The notes below the pieces were generated by a model. The model saw only the letters and a list, made by a program, of their open reading frames with translations, searched no databases and had not been told where the DNA came from. A stretch of DNA of 64,000 nt from Auanema rhodensis (taxonomy: Eukaryota > Nematoda > Chromadorea > Rhabditida > Rhabditidae). Within the stretch, counting starts at the first letter, position 1. The number at the start of each line of letters is the position of its first letter. The DNA is taken from contig OZ059900.1 of assembly GCA_964057225.1 (NCBI GenBank), positions 17,561,638 to 17,625,637 on the forward strand, in the 5' to 3' direction. The translations under genes and the position numbers were made by a program. Positions 21,401-35,194 of the stretch are shown piece after piece.

Positions 21401-24400
21401 GGAAATTTCGCTGTAAACAAGGTTTTGACTTACGATTTCATGTGTTCAAACTCATGCAATGTCAATGAAACCTAGCTCAAAATTGTTCGTACAACGTCTA
21501 GTTCCACTTTCACGACAAAAAAACAGGGGTTAGAAAATTAAGGAAATTAGCATATTCTGAGGGCACGCCCCTTATGGCTAATATTGATTAAATCGATTTT
21601 TGTTCATATGAGTCGTCAAATGCAACGAATTTCAGCGTGTTACATACTAAAATGAAGCATTTTACATGCTGAACACTAGAAAAATACAAAAACACAGTAT
21701 TTCCCATGAGAAATATTTTATTATGCTGGAAAACCAGTTTTTGGAAATTTCGCTGTAAACAAAGTTTTGACTTACGATTTCATGTGTTCAAACTCATGCA
21801 ATGTCAATGAAACCTAGCTCAAAATTGTTCGTACAACGTCTAGTTCCACTTTCACGACAAAAAAACAGGGGTTAGAAAATTAAGGAAATTAGCATATTCT
21901 GAGGGCACGCCCCTTATGGCTAATATTGATTAAATCGATTTTTGTTCATATGAGTCGTCAAATGCAACGAATTTCAGCGTGTTACATACTAAAATGAAGC
22001 ATTTTACATGCTGAACACTAGAAAAATACAAAAACACAGTATTTCCCATGAGAAATATTTTATTATGCTGGAAAACCAGTTTTTGGAAATTTCGCTGTAA
22101 ACAAGGTTTTGACTTACGATTTCATGTGTTCAAACTCATGCAATGTCAATGAAACCTAGCTCAAAATTGTTCGTACAACGTCTAGTTCCACTTTCACGAC
22201 AAAAAAACAGGGGTTAGAAAATTAAGGAAATTAGCATATTCTGAGGGCACGCCCCTTATGGCTAATATTGATTAAATCGATTTTTGTTCATATGAGTCGT
22301 CAAATGCAACGAATTTCAGCGTGTTACATACTAAAATGAAGCATTTTACATGCTGAACACTAGAAAAATACAAAAACACAGTATTTCCCATGAGAAATAT
22401 TTTATTATGCTGGAAAACCAGTTTTTGGAAATTTCGCTGTAAACAAAGTTTTGACTTACGATTTCATGTGTTCAAACTCATGCAATGTCAATGAAACCTA
22501 GCTCAAAATTGTTCGTACAACGTCTAGTTCCACTTTCACGACAAAAAAACAAGGGTTACAAAATTAAGGAAATTAGCATATTCTGAGGGCACGCCCCTTA
22601 TGGCTAATATTGATTAAATCGATTTTTGTTCATATGAGTCGTCAAATGCAACGAATTTCAGCGTGTTACATACTAAAATGAAGCATTTTACATGCTGAAC
22701 ACTAGAAAAATACAAAAACACAGTATTTCCCATGAGAAATATTTTATTATGCTGGAAAACCAGTTTTTGGAAATTTCGCTGTAAACAAGGTTTTGACTTA
22801 CGATTTCATGTGTTCAAACTCATGCAATGTCAATGAAACCTAGCTCAAAATTGTTCGTACAACGTCTAGTTCCACTTTCACGACAAAAAAACAGGGGTTA
22901 GAAAATTAAGGAAATTAGCATATTCTGAGGGCACGCCCCTTATGGCTAATATTGATTAAATCGATTTTTGTTCATATGAGTCGTCAAATGCAACGAATTT
23001 CAGCGTGTTACATACTAAAATGAAGCATTTTACATGCTGAACACTAGAAAAATACAAAAACACAGTATTTCCCATGAGAAATATTTTATTATGCTGGAAA
23101 ACCAGTTTTTGGAAATTTCGCTGTAAACAAAGTTTTGACTTACGATTTCATGTGTTCAAACTCATGCAATGTCAATGAAACCTAGCTCAAAATTGTTCGT
23201 ACAACGTCTAGTTCCACTTTCACGACAAAAAAACAAGGGTTAGAAAATTAAGGAAATTAGCATATTCTGAGGGCACGCCCCTTATGGCTAATATTGATTA
23301 AATCGATTTTTGTTCATATGAGTCGTCAAATGCAACGAATTTCAGCGTGTTACATACTAAAATGAAGCATTTTACATGCTGAACACTAGAAAAATACAAA
23401 AACACAGTATTTCCCATGAGAAATATTTTATTATGCTGGAAAACCAGTTTCTGGAAATTTCGCTGTAAACAAGGTTTTGACTTACGATTTCATGTGTTCA
23501 AACTCATGCAATGTCAATGAAACCTAGCTCAAAATTGTTCGTACAACGTCTAGTTCCACTTTCACGACAAAAAAACAGGGGTTAGAAAATTAAGGAAATT
23601 AGCATATTCTGAGGGCACGCCCCTTATGGCTAATATTGATTAAATCGATTTTTGTTCATATGAGTCGTCAAATGCAACGAATTTCAGCGTGTTACATACT
23701 AAAATGAAGCATTTTACATGCTGAACACTAGAAAAATACAAAAACACAGTATTTCCCATGAGAAATATTTTATTATGCTGGAAAACCAGTTTTTGGAAAT
23801 TTCGCTGTAAACAAGGTTTTGACTTACGATTTCATGTGTTCAAACTCATGCAATGTCAATGAAACCTAGCTCAAAATTGTTCGTACAACGTCTAGTTCCA
23901 CTTTCACGACAAAAAAACAGGGGTTAGAAAATTAAGGAAATTAGCATATTCTGAGGGCACGCCCCTTATGGCTAATATTGATTAAATCGATTTTTGTTCA
24001 TATGAGTCGTCAAATGCAACGAATTTCAGCGTGTTACATACTAAAATGAAGCATTTTACATGCTGAACACTAGAAAAATACAAAAACACAGTATTTCCCA
24101 TGAGAAATATTTTATTATGCTGGAAAACCAGTTTTTGGAAATTTCGCTGTAAACAAGGTTTTGACTTACGATTTCATGTGTTCAAACTCATGCAATGTCA
24201 ACGAAACCTAGCTTAAAATTGTTCGTACAACGTCTAGTTCCACTTTCACGACAAAAAAACAGGGGTTAGAAAATTAAGGAAATTAGCATATTCTGAGGGC
24301 ACGCCCCTTATGGCTAATATTGATTAAATCGATTTTTGTTCATATGAGTCGTCAAATGCAACGAATTTCAGCGTGTTACATACTAAAATGAAGCATTTTA

Positions 24401-26644
24401 CATGCTGAACACTAGAAAAATACAAAAACACAGTATTTCCCATGAGAAATATTTTATTATGCTGGAAAACCAGTTTTTGGAAATTTCGCTGTAAACAAGG
24501 TTTTGACTTACGATTTCATGTGTTCAAACTCATGCAATGTCAATGAAACCTAGCTCAAAATTGTTCGTACAACGTCTAGTTCCACTTTCACGACAAAAAA
24601 ACAGGGGTTAGAAAATTAAGGAAATTAGCATATTCTGAGGGCACGCCCCTTATGGCTAATATTGATTAAATCGATTTTTGTTCATATGAGTCGTCAAATG
24701 CAACGAATTTCAGCGTGTTACATACTAAAATGAAGCATTTTACATGCTGAACACTAGAAAAAAACAAAAACACAGTATTTCCCATGAGAAATATTTTATT
24801 ATGCTGGAAAACCAGTTTTTGGAAATTTCGCTGTAAACAAAGTTTTGACTTACGATTTCATGTGTTCAAACTCATGCAATGTCAATGAAACCTAGCTCAA
24901 AATTGTTCGTACAACGTCTAGTTCCACTTTCACGACAAAAAAACAGGGGTTAGAAAATTAAGGAAATTAGCATATTCTGAGGGCACGCCCCTTATGGCTA
25001 ATATTGATTAAATCGATTTTTGTTCATATGAGTCGTCAAATGCAACGAATTTCAGCGTGTTACATACTAAAATGAAGCATTTTACATGCTGAACACTAGA
25101 AAAATACAAAAACACAGTATTTCCCATGAGAAATATTTTATTATGCTGGAAAACCAGTTTTTGGAAATTTCGCTGTAAACAAAGTTTTGACTTACGATTT
25201 CATGTGTTCAAACTCATGCAATGTCAATGAAACCTAGCTCAAAATTGTTCGTACAACGTCTAGTTCCACTTTCACGACAAAAAAACAAGGGTTAGAAAAT
25301 TAAGGAAATTAGCATATTCTGAGGGCACGCCCCTTATGGCTAATATTGATTAAATCGATTTTTGTTCATATGAGTCGTCAAATGCAACGAATTTCAGCGT
25401 GTTACATACTTAAATGAAGCATTTCACATGCTGAACACTAGAAAAATACAAAAACACAGTATTTCCCATGAGAAATATTTTATTATGCTGGAAAACCAGT
25501 TTTTGGAAATTTCGCTGTAAACAAGGTTTTGACTTACAATTTCATGTGTTCAAACTCATGCAATGTCAATGAAACCTAGCTCAAAATTGTTCGTACAACG
25601 TCTAGTTCCACTTTCACGACAAAAAAACAGGGGTTAGAAAATTAAGGAAATTAGCATATTCTGAGGGCACGCCCCTTATGGCTAATATTGATTAAATCGA
25701 TTTTTGTTCATATGAGTCGTCAAATGCAACGAATTTCAGCGTGTTACATACTAAAATGAAGCATTTTACATGCTGAACACTAGAAAAATACAAAAACACA
25801 GTATTTCCCATGAGAAATATTTTATTATGCTGGAAAACCAGTTTTTGGAAATTTCGCTGTAAACAAGGTTTTGACTTACGATTTCATGTGTTCAAACTCA
25901 TGCAATGTCAATGAAACCTAGCTCAAAATTGTTCGTACAACGTCTAGTTCCACTTTCACGACAAAAAAACAGGGGTTAGAAAATTAAGGAAATTAGCATA
26001 TTCTGAGGGCACGCCCCTTATGGCTAATATTGATTAAATCGATTTTTGTTCATATGAGTCGTCAAATGCAACGAATTTCAGCGTGTTACATACTAAAATG
26101 AAGCATTTTACATGCTGAACACTAGAAAAATACAAAAACACAGTATTTCCCATGAGAAATATTTTATTATGCTGGAAAACCAGTTTTTGGAAATTTCGCT
26201 GTAAACAAGGTTTTGACTTACGATTTCATGTGTTCAAACTCATGCAATGTCAATGAAACCTAGCTCAAAATTGTTTGTACAACGTCTAGTTCCACTTTCA
26301 CGACAAAAAAACAAGGGTTAGAAAATTAAGGAAATTAGCATATTCTGAGGGCACGCCCCTTATGGCTAATATTGATTAAATCGATTTTTGTTCATATGAG
26401 TCGTCAAATGCAACGAATTTCAGCGTGTTACATACTAAAATGAAGCATTTTACATGCTGAACACTAGAAAAATACAAAAACACAGTATTTCCCATGAGAA
26501 ATATTTTATTATGCTGGAAAACCAGTTTCTGGAAATTTCGCTGTAAACAAGGTTTTGACTTACGATTTCATGTGTTCAAACTCATGCAATGTCAATGAAA
26601 CCTAGCTCAAAATTGTTCGTACAACGTCTAGTTCCACTTTCACG

Positions 26645-28012
26645 ACAAAAAAACAGGGGTTAGAAAATTAAGGAAATTAGCATATTCTGAGGGCACGCCC
26701 CTTATGGCTAATATTGATTAAATCGATTTTTGTTCATATGAGTCGTCAAATGCAACGAATTTCAGCGTGTTACATACTAAAATGAAGCATTTCACATGCT
26801 GAACACTAGAAGAATACAAAAACACAGTATTTCCCATGAGAAATATTTTATTATGCTGGAAAACCAGTTTTTGGAAATTTCGCTGTAAACAAGGTTTTGA
26901 CTTACGATTTCATGTGTTCAAACTCATGCAATGTCAATGAAACCTAGCTCAAAATTGTTCGTACAACGTCTAGTTCCACTTTCACGACAAAAAAACAGGG
27001 GTTAGAAAATTAAGGAAATTAGCATATTCTGAGGGCACGCCCTTTATGGCTAATATTGATTAAATCGATTTTTGTTCATATGAGTCGTCAAATGCAACGA
27101 ATTTCAGCGTGTTACATACTAAATTGAAGCATTTTACATGCTGAACACTAGAAAAATACAAAAACACAGTATTTCCCATGAGAAATATTTTATTATGCTG
27201 GAAAACCAGTTTTTGGAAATTTCGCTGTAAACAAGGTTTTGACTTACGATTTCATGTGTTCAAACTCATGCAATGTCAATGAAACCTAGCTCAAAATTGT
27301 TCGTACAACGTCTAGTTCCACTTTCACGACAAAAAAACAGGGGTTAGAAAATTAAGGAAATTAGCATATTCTGAGGGCACGCCCCTTATGGCTAATATTG
27401 ATTAAATCGATTTTTGTTCATATGAGTCGTCAAATGCAACGAATTTCAGCGTGTTACATACTAAAATGAAGCATTTTACATGCTGAACACTAGAAAAATA
27501 CAAAAACACAGTATTTCCCATGAGAAATATTTTATTATGCTGGAAAACCAGTTTTTGGAAATTTCGCTGTAAACAAGGTTTTGACTTACGATTTCATGTG
27601 TTCAAACTCATGCAATGTCAATGAAACCTAGCTCAAAATTGTTCGTACAACGTCTAGTTCCACTTTCACGACAAAAAAACAGGGGTTAGAAAATTAAGGA
27701 AATTAGCATATTCTGAGGGCACGCCCCTTATGGCTAATATTGATTAAATCGATTTTTGTTCATATGAGTCGTCAAATGCAACGAATTTCAGCGTGTTACA
27801 TACTAAAATGAAGCATTTCACATGCTGAACACTAGAAGAATACAAAAACACAGTATTTCCCATGAGAAATATTTTATTATGCTGGAAAACCAGTTTTTGG
27901 AAATTTCGCTGTAAACAAGGTTTTGACTTACGATTTCATGTGTTCAAACTCATGCAATGTCAATGAAACCTAGCTCAAAATTGTTCGTACAACGTCTAGT
28001 TCCACTTTCACG
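26645..28012 (+). repeat. 3-mer spaced 'catttcac...gaagaatac' monomers (1026 bp)
   Basis: Two monomers carrying the linked pair 'catttcac' and 'gaagaatac' lie at 26645 and 27671, exactly three units apart. The same linked pair reappears far downstream at 44162, 48627 and 48969. A common origin of these segments is likely because the two changes are about 20 bp apart and always occur together. Confidence 0.7.
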
Positions 28013-31000
28013 ACAAAAAAACAGGGGTTAGAAAATTAAGGAAATTAGCATATTCTGAGGGCACGCCCCTTATGGCTAATATTGATTAAATCGATTTTTG
28101 TTCATATGAGTCGTCAAATGCAACGAATTTCAGCGTGTTACATACTAAAATGAAGCATTTTACATGCTGAACACTAGAAAAATACAAAAACACAGTATTT
28201 CCCATGAGAAATATTTTATTATGCTGGAAAACCAGTTTTTGGAAATTTCGCTGTAAACAAGGTTTTGACTTACGATTTCATGTGTTCAAACTCATGCAAT
28301 GTCAATGAAACCTAGCTCAAAATTGTTTGTACAACGTCTAGTTCCACTTTCACGACAAAAAAACAGGGGTTAGAAAATTAAGGAAATTAGCATATTCTGA
28401 GGGCACGCCCCTTATGGCTAATATTGATTAAATCGATTTTTGTTCATATGAGTCGTCAAATGCAACGAATTTCAGCGTGTTACATACTAAAATGAAGCAT
28501 TTTACATGCTGAACACTAGAAAAATACAAAAACACAGTATTTCCCATAAGAAATATTTTATTATGCTGGAAAACCAGTTTTTGGAAATTTCGCTGTAAAC
28601 AAGGTTTTGACTTACGATTTCATGTGTTCAAACTCATGCAATGTCAATGAAACCTAGCTCAAAATTGTTCGTACAACGTCTAGTTCCACTTTCACGACAA
28701 AAAAACAGGGGTTAGAAAATTAAGGAAATTAGCATATTCTGAGGGCACGCCTCTTATGGCTAATATTGATTAAATCGATTTTTGTTCATATGAGTCGTCA
28801 AATGCAACGAATTTCAGCGTGTTACATACTAAAATGAAGCATTTTACATGCTGAACACTAGAAAAAAACAAAAACACAGTATTTCCCATGAGAAATATTT
28901 TATTATGCTGGAAAACCAGTTTTTGGAAATTTCGCTGTAAACAAAGTTTTGACTTACGATTTCATGTGTTCAAACTCATGCAATGTCAATGAAACCTAGC
29001 TCAAAATTGTTCGTACAACGTCTAGTTCCACTTTCACGACAAAAAAACAGGGGTTAGAAAATTAAGGAAATTAGCATATTCTGAGGGCACGCCCCTTATG
29101 GCTAATATTGATTAAATCGATTTTTGTTCATATGAGTCGTCAAATGCAACGAATTTCAGCGTGTTACATACTAAAATGAAGCATTTTACATGCTGAACAG
29201 TAGAAAAATACAAAAACACAGTATTTCCCATGAGAAATATTTTATTATGCTGGAAAACCAGTTTTTGGAAATTTCGCTGTAAACAAAGGTTTGACTTACG
29301 ATTTCATGTGTTCAAACTCATGCAATGTCAATGAAACCTAGCTCAAAATTGTTTGTACAACGTCTAGTTCCACTTTCACGACAAAAAAACAGGGGTTAGA
29401 AAATTAAGGAAATTAGCATATTCTGAGGGCACGCCCTTTATGGCTAATATTGATTAAATCGATTTTTGTTCATATGAGTCGTCAAATGCAACGAATTTCA
29501 GCGTGTTACATACTAAAATGAAGCATTTTACATGCTGAACACTAGAAAAATACAAAAACACAGTATTTCCCATGAGAAATATTTTATTATGCTGGAAAAC
29601 CAGTTTTTGGAAATTTCGCTGTAAACAAGGTTTTGACTTACGATTTCATGTGTTCAAACTCATGCAATGTCAATGAAACCTAGCTCAAAATTGTTCGTAC
29701 AACGTCTAGTTCCACTTTCACGACAAAAAAACAGGGGTTAGAAAATTAAGGAAATTAGCATATTCTGAGGGCACGCCCCTTATGGCTAATATTGATTAAA
29801 TCGATTTTTGTTCATATGAGTCGTCAAATGCAACGAATTTCAGCGTGTTACATACTAAAATGAAGCATTTTACATGCTGAACACTAGAAAAATACAAAAA
29901 CACAGTATTTCCCATGAGAAATATTTTATTATGCTGGAAAACCAGTTTTTGGAAATTTCGCTGTAAACAAAGTTTTGACTTACGATTTCATGTGTTCAAA
30001 CTCATGCAATGTCAATGAAACCTAGCTCAAAATTGTTCGTACAACGTCTAGTTCCACTTTCACGACAAAAAAACAAGGGTTAGAAAATTAAGGAAATTAG
30101 CATATTCTGAGGGCACGCCCCTTATGGCTAATATTGATTAAATCGATTTTTGTTCATATGAGTCGTCAAATGCAACGAATTTCAGCGTGTTACATACTAA
30201 AATGAAGCATTTTACATGCTGAACACTAGAAAAATACAAAAACACAGTATTTCCCATGAGAAATATTTTATTATGCTGGAAAACCAGTTTCTGGAAATTT
30301 CGCTGTAAACAAGGTTTTGACTTACGATTTCATGTGTTCAAACTCATGCAATGTCAATGAAACCTAGCTCAAAATTGTTCGTACAACGTCTAGTTCCACT
30401 TTCACGACAAAAAAACAGGGGTTAGAAAATTAAGGAAATTAGCATATTCTGAGGGCACGCCCCTTATGGCTAATATTGATTAAATCGATTTTTGTTCATA
30501 TGAGTCGTCAAATGCAACGAATTTCAGCGTGTTACATACTAAAATGAAGCATTTTACATGCTGAACACTAGAAAAAAACAAAAACACAGTATTTCCCATG
30601 AGAAATATTTTATTATGCTGGAAAACCAGTTTTTGGAAATTTCGCTGTAAACAAAGTTTTGACTTACGATTTCATGTGTTCAAACTCATGCAATGTCAAT
30701 GAAACCTAGCTCAAAATTGTTCGTACAACGTCTAGTTCCACTTTCACGACAAAAAAACAGGGGTTAGAAAATTAAGGAAATTAGCATATTCTGAGGGCAC
30801 GCCCCTTATGGCTAATATTGATTAAATCGATTTTTGTTCATATGAGTCGTCAAATGCAACGAATTTCAGCGTGTTACATACTAAAATGAAGCATTTTACA
30901 TGCTGAACACTAGAAAAATACAAAAACACAGTATTTCCCATGAGAAATATTTTATTATGCTGGAAAACCAGTTTTTGGAAATTTCGCTGTAAACAAAGTT

Positions 31001-32116
31001 TTGACTTACGATTTCATGTGTTCAAACTCATGCAATGTCAATGAAACCTAGCTCAAAATTGTTCGTACAACGTCTAGTTCCACTTTCACGACAAAAAAAC
31101 AAGGGTTAGAAAATTAAGGAAATTAGCATATTCTGAGGGCACGCCCCTTATGGCTAATATTGATTAAATCGATTTTTGTTCATATGAGTCGTCAAATGCA
31201 ACGAATTTCAGCGTGTTACATACTAAAATGAAGCATTTTACATGCTGAACACTAGAAAAATACAAAAACACAGTATTTCCCATGAGAAATATTTTATTAT
31301 GCTGGAAAACCAGTTTTTGGAAATTTCGCTGTAAACAAGGATTTGACTTACGATTTCATGTGTTCAAACTCATGCAATGTCAATGAAACCTAGCTCAAAA
31401 TTGTTCGTACAACGTCTAGTTCCACTTTCACGACAAAAAAACAGGGGTTAGAAAATTAAGGAAATTAGCATATTCTGAGGGCACGCCCCTTATGGCTAAT
31501 ATTGATTAAATCGATTTTTGTTCATATGAGTCGTCAAATGCAACGAATTTCAGCGTGTTACATACTAAAATTAAGCATTTTACATGCTGAACACTAGAAA
31601 AATACAAAAACACAGTATTTCCCATGAGAAATATTTTATTATGCTGGAAAACCAGTTTTTGGAAATTTCGCTGTAAACAAGGTTTTGACTTACGATTTCA
31701 TGTGTTCAAACTCATGCAATGTCAATGAAACCTAGCTCAAAATTGTTCGTACAACGTCTAGTTCCACTTTCACGACAAAAAAACAAGGGTTAGAAAATTT
31801 AGGAAATTAGCATATTCTGAGGGCACGCCCCTTATGGCTAATATTGATTAAATCGATTTTTGTTCATATGAGTCGTCAAATGCAACGAATTTCAGCGTGT
31901 TACATACTAAAATGAAGCATTTTACATGCTGAACACTAGAAAAAAACAAAAACACAGTATTTCCCAGGAGAAATATTTTATTATGCTGGAAAACCAGTTT
32001 TTGGAAATTTCGCTGTAAACAAGGTTTTGACTTACGATTTCATGTGTTCAAACTCATGCAATGTCAATGAAACCTAGCTCAAAATTGTTCGTACAACGTC
32101 TAGTTCCACTTTCACG

Positions 32117-34168
32117 ACAAAAAAACAGGGGTTAGAAAATTAAGGAAATTAGCATATTCTGAGGGCACGCCCCTTATGGCTAATATTGATTAAATCGATT
32201 TTTGTTCATATGAGTCGTCAAATGCAACGAATTTCAGCGTGTTACATACTAAATTGAAGCATTTTACATGCTGAACACTAGAAAAATACAAAAACACAGT
32301 ATTTCCCATGAGAAATATTTTATTATGCTGGAAAACCAGTTTTTGGAAATTTCGCTGTAAACAAGGATTTGACTTACGATTTCATGTGTTCAAACTCATG
32401 CAATGTCAATGAAACCTAGCTCAAAATTGTTCGTACAACGTCTAGTTCCACTTTCACGACAAAAAAACAGTGGTTAGAAAATTAAGGAAATTAGCATATT
32501 CTGAGGGCACGCCCCTTATGGCTAATATTGATTAAATCGATTTTTGTTCATATGAGTCGTCAAATGCAACGAATTTCAGCGTGTTACATACTAAAATGAA
32601 GCATTTTACATGCTGAACACTAGAAAAATACAAAAACACAGTATTTCCCATGAGAAATATTTTATTATGCTGGAAAACCAGTTTTTGGAAATTTCGCTGT
32701 AAACAAGGTTTTGACTTACGATTTCATGTGTTCAAACTCATGCAATGTCAATGAAACCTAGCTCAAAATTGTTCGTACAACGTCTAGTTCCACTTTCACG
32801 ACAAAAAAACAGGGGTTAGAAAATTAAGGAAATTAGCATATTCTGAGGGCACGCCCCTTATGGCTAATATTGATTAAATCGATTTTTGTTCATATGAGTC
32901 GTCAAATGCAACGAATTTCAGCGTGTTACATACTAAATTGAAGCATTTTACATGCTGAACACTAGAAAAATACAAAAACACAGTATTTCCCATGAGAAAT
33001 ATTTTATTATGCTGGAAAACCAGTTTTTGGAAATTTCGCTGTAAACAAGGTTTTGACTTACGATTTCATGTGTTCAAACTCATGCAATGTCAATGAAACC
33101 TAGCTCAAAATTGTTCGTACAACGTCTAGTTCCACTTTCACGACAAAAAAACAGGGGTTAGAAAATTAAGGAAATTAGCATATTCTGAGGGCACGTCCCT
33201 TGTGGCTAATATTGATTAAATCGATTTTTGTTCATATGAGTCGTCAAATGCAACGAATTTCAGCGTGTTACATACTAAAATGAAGCATTTTACATGCTGA
33301 ACACTAGAAAAATACAAAAACACAGTATTTCCCATGAGAAATATTTTATTATGCTGGAAAACCAGTTTTTGGAAATTTCGCTGTAAACAAGGTTTTGACT
33401 TACGATTTCATGTGTTCAAACTCATGCAATGTCAATGAAACCTAGCTCAAAATTGTTCGTACAACGTCTAGTTCCACTTTCACGACAAAAAAACAGGGGT
33501 TAGAAAATTAAGGAAATTAGCATATTCTGAGGGCACGCCCCTTATGGCTAATATTGATTAAATCGATTTTTGTTCATATGAGTCGTCAAATGCAACGAAT
33601 TTCAGCGTGTTACATACTAAATTGAAGCATTTTACATGCTGAACACTAGAAAAATACAAAAACACAGTATTTCCCATGAGAAATATTTTATTATGCTGGA
33701 AAACCAGTTTTTGGAAATTTCGCTGTAAACAAGGTTTTGACTTACGATTTCATGTGTTCAAACTCATGCAATGTCAATGAAACCTAGCTCAAAATTGTTC
33801 GTACAACGTCTAGTTCCACTTTCACGACAAAAAAACAGGGGTTAGAAAATTAAGGAAATTAGCATATTCTGAGGGCACGCCCCTTATGGCTAATTTTGAT
33901 TAAATCGATTTTTGTTCATATGAGTCGTCAAATGCAACGAATTTCAGCGTGTTACATACTAAAATGAAGCATTTTACATGCTGAACACTAGAAAAATACA
34001 AAAACACAGTATTTCCCATGAGAAATATTTTATTATGCTGGAAAACCAGTTTTTGGAAATTTCGCTGTAAACAAGGTTTTGACTTACGATTTCATGTGTT
34101 CAAACTCATGCAATGTCAATGAAACCTAGCTCAAAATTGTTCGTACAACGTCTAGTTCCACTTTCACG
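32117..34168 (+). repeat. 2-mer HOR, three copies of 684 bp
   Basis: 'aaattgaag' monomers alternate with 'aaaatgaag' monomers. The marker starts at 32251, 32935 and 33619, exactly 684 bp apart, giving dimers 32117-32800, 32801-33484 and 33485-34168. The second monomer of each dimer has its own private change: 'cagtggtta' at 32467, 'cacgtcccttgtgg' near 33193 and 'taattttgat' near 33892. The dimers were therefore copied before those mutations, or the changes arose independently since. Confidence 0.8.
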
Positions 34169-35194
34169 ACAAAAAAACAGGGGTTAGAAAATTAAGGAAA
34201 TTAGCATATTCTGAGGGCACGCCCCTTATGGCTAATATTGATTAAATCGATTTTTGTTCATATGAGTCGTCAAATGCAACGAATTTCAGCGTGTTACATA
34301 CTAAAATGGAGCATTTTACATGCTGAACACTAGAAAAATACAAAAACACAGTATTTCCCATGAGAAATATTTTATTATGCTGGAAAACCAGTTTTTGGAA
34401 ATTTCGCTGTAAACAAGGTTTTGACTTACGATTTCATGTGTTCAAACTCATGCAATGTCAATGAAACCTAGCTCAAAATTGTTCGTACAACGTCTAAATC
34501 CACTTTCACGACAAAAAAACAGGGGTTAGAAAATTTAGGAAATTAGCATATTCTGAGGGCACGCCCCTTATGGCTAATATTGATTAAATCGATTTTTGTT
34601 CATATGAGTCGTCAAATGCAACGAATTTCAGCGTGTTACATACTAAAATGAAGTATTTTACATGCTGAACACTAGAAAAATACAAAAACACAGTATTTCC
34701 CATGAGAAATATTTTATTATGCTGGAAAACCAGTTTTTGGAAATTTCGCTGTAAACAAGGTTTTGACTTACGATTTCATGTGTTCAAACTCATGCAATGT
34801 CAATGAAACCTAGCTCAAAATTGTTCGTACAACGTCTAGTTCCACTTTCACGACAAAAAAACAGGGGTTAGAAAATTAAGGAAATTAGCATATTCTGAGG
34901 GCACGCCCCTTATGGCTAATATTGATTAAATCGATTTTTGTTCATATGAGTCGTCAAATGCAACGAATTTCAGCGTGTTACATACTAAAATGAAGCATTT
35001 TACATGCTGAACACTAGAAAAATACAAAAACACAGTATTTCCCATGAGAAATATTTTATTATGCTGGAAAACCAGTTTTTGGAAATTTCGCTGTAAACAA
35101 GGTTTTGACTTACGATTTCATGTGTTCAAACTCATGCAATGTCAATGAAACCTAGCTCAAAATTGTTCGTACAACGTCTAGTTCCACTTTCACG

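Larger units (their letters stand above)
6506..23566 (+). repeat. Array domain 2: 'caagggtta/gtttctgg/caaag'-rich monomers
   Basis: This stretch is characterised by frequent 'caagggtta', 'gtttctgg', 'catttcac' and 'caaag' variants, and by a near absence of the 'aaattt' and 'gtttaaac' forms typical of domain 1. It holds the 12-mer and 11-monomer duplications listed separately, both shortened monomers and a cluster of private variants in 20831-21172. Past about 21 kb the variants thin out gradually toward domain 3, so the right boundary is approximate. Confidence 0.75.
23567..35194 (+). repeat. Array domain 3: consensus-dominated monomers with 2-mer and 3-mer structure
   Basis: Most copies here have 'caggggtta', 'gtttttgg' and 'caagg', with islands of domain-2 variants at about 24593-25618 and 29723-31432. 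Many monomers carry one or two private changes, for example 'caacgaaacc' near 24203, 'cataag' near 28548, 'aaaggtt' near 29286, 'cacgtccc' near 33193 and 'aatggagc' near 34307. Local repeats of 684 bp (32117-34168) and markers 1026 bp apart (26791/27817, 28325/29351, 31341/32367) show small-scale copying. Confidence 0.7.
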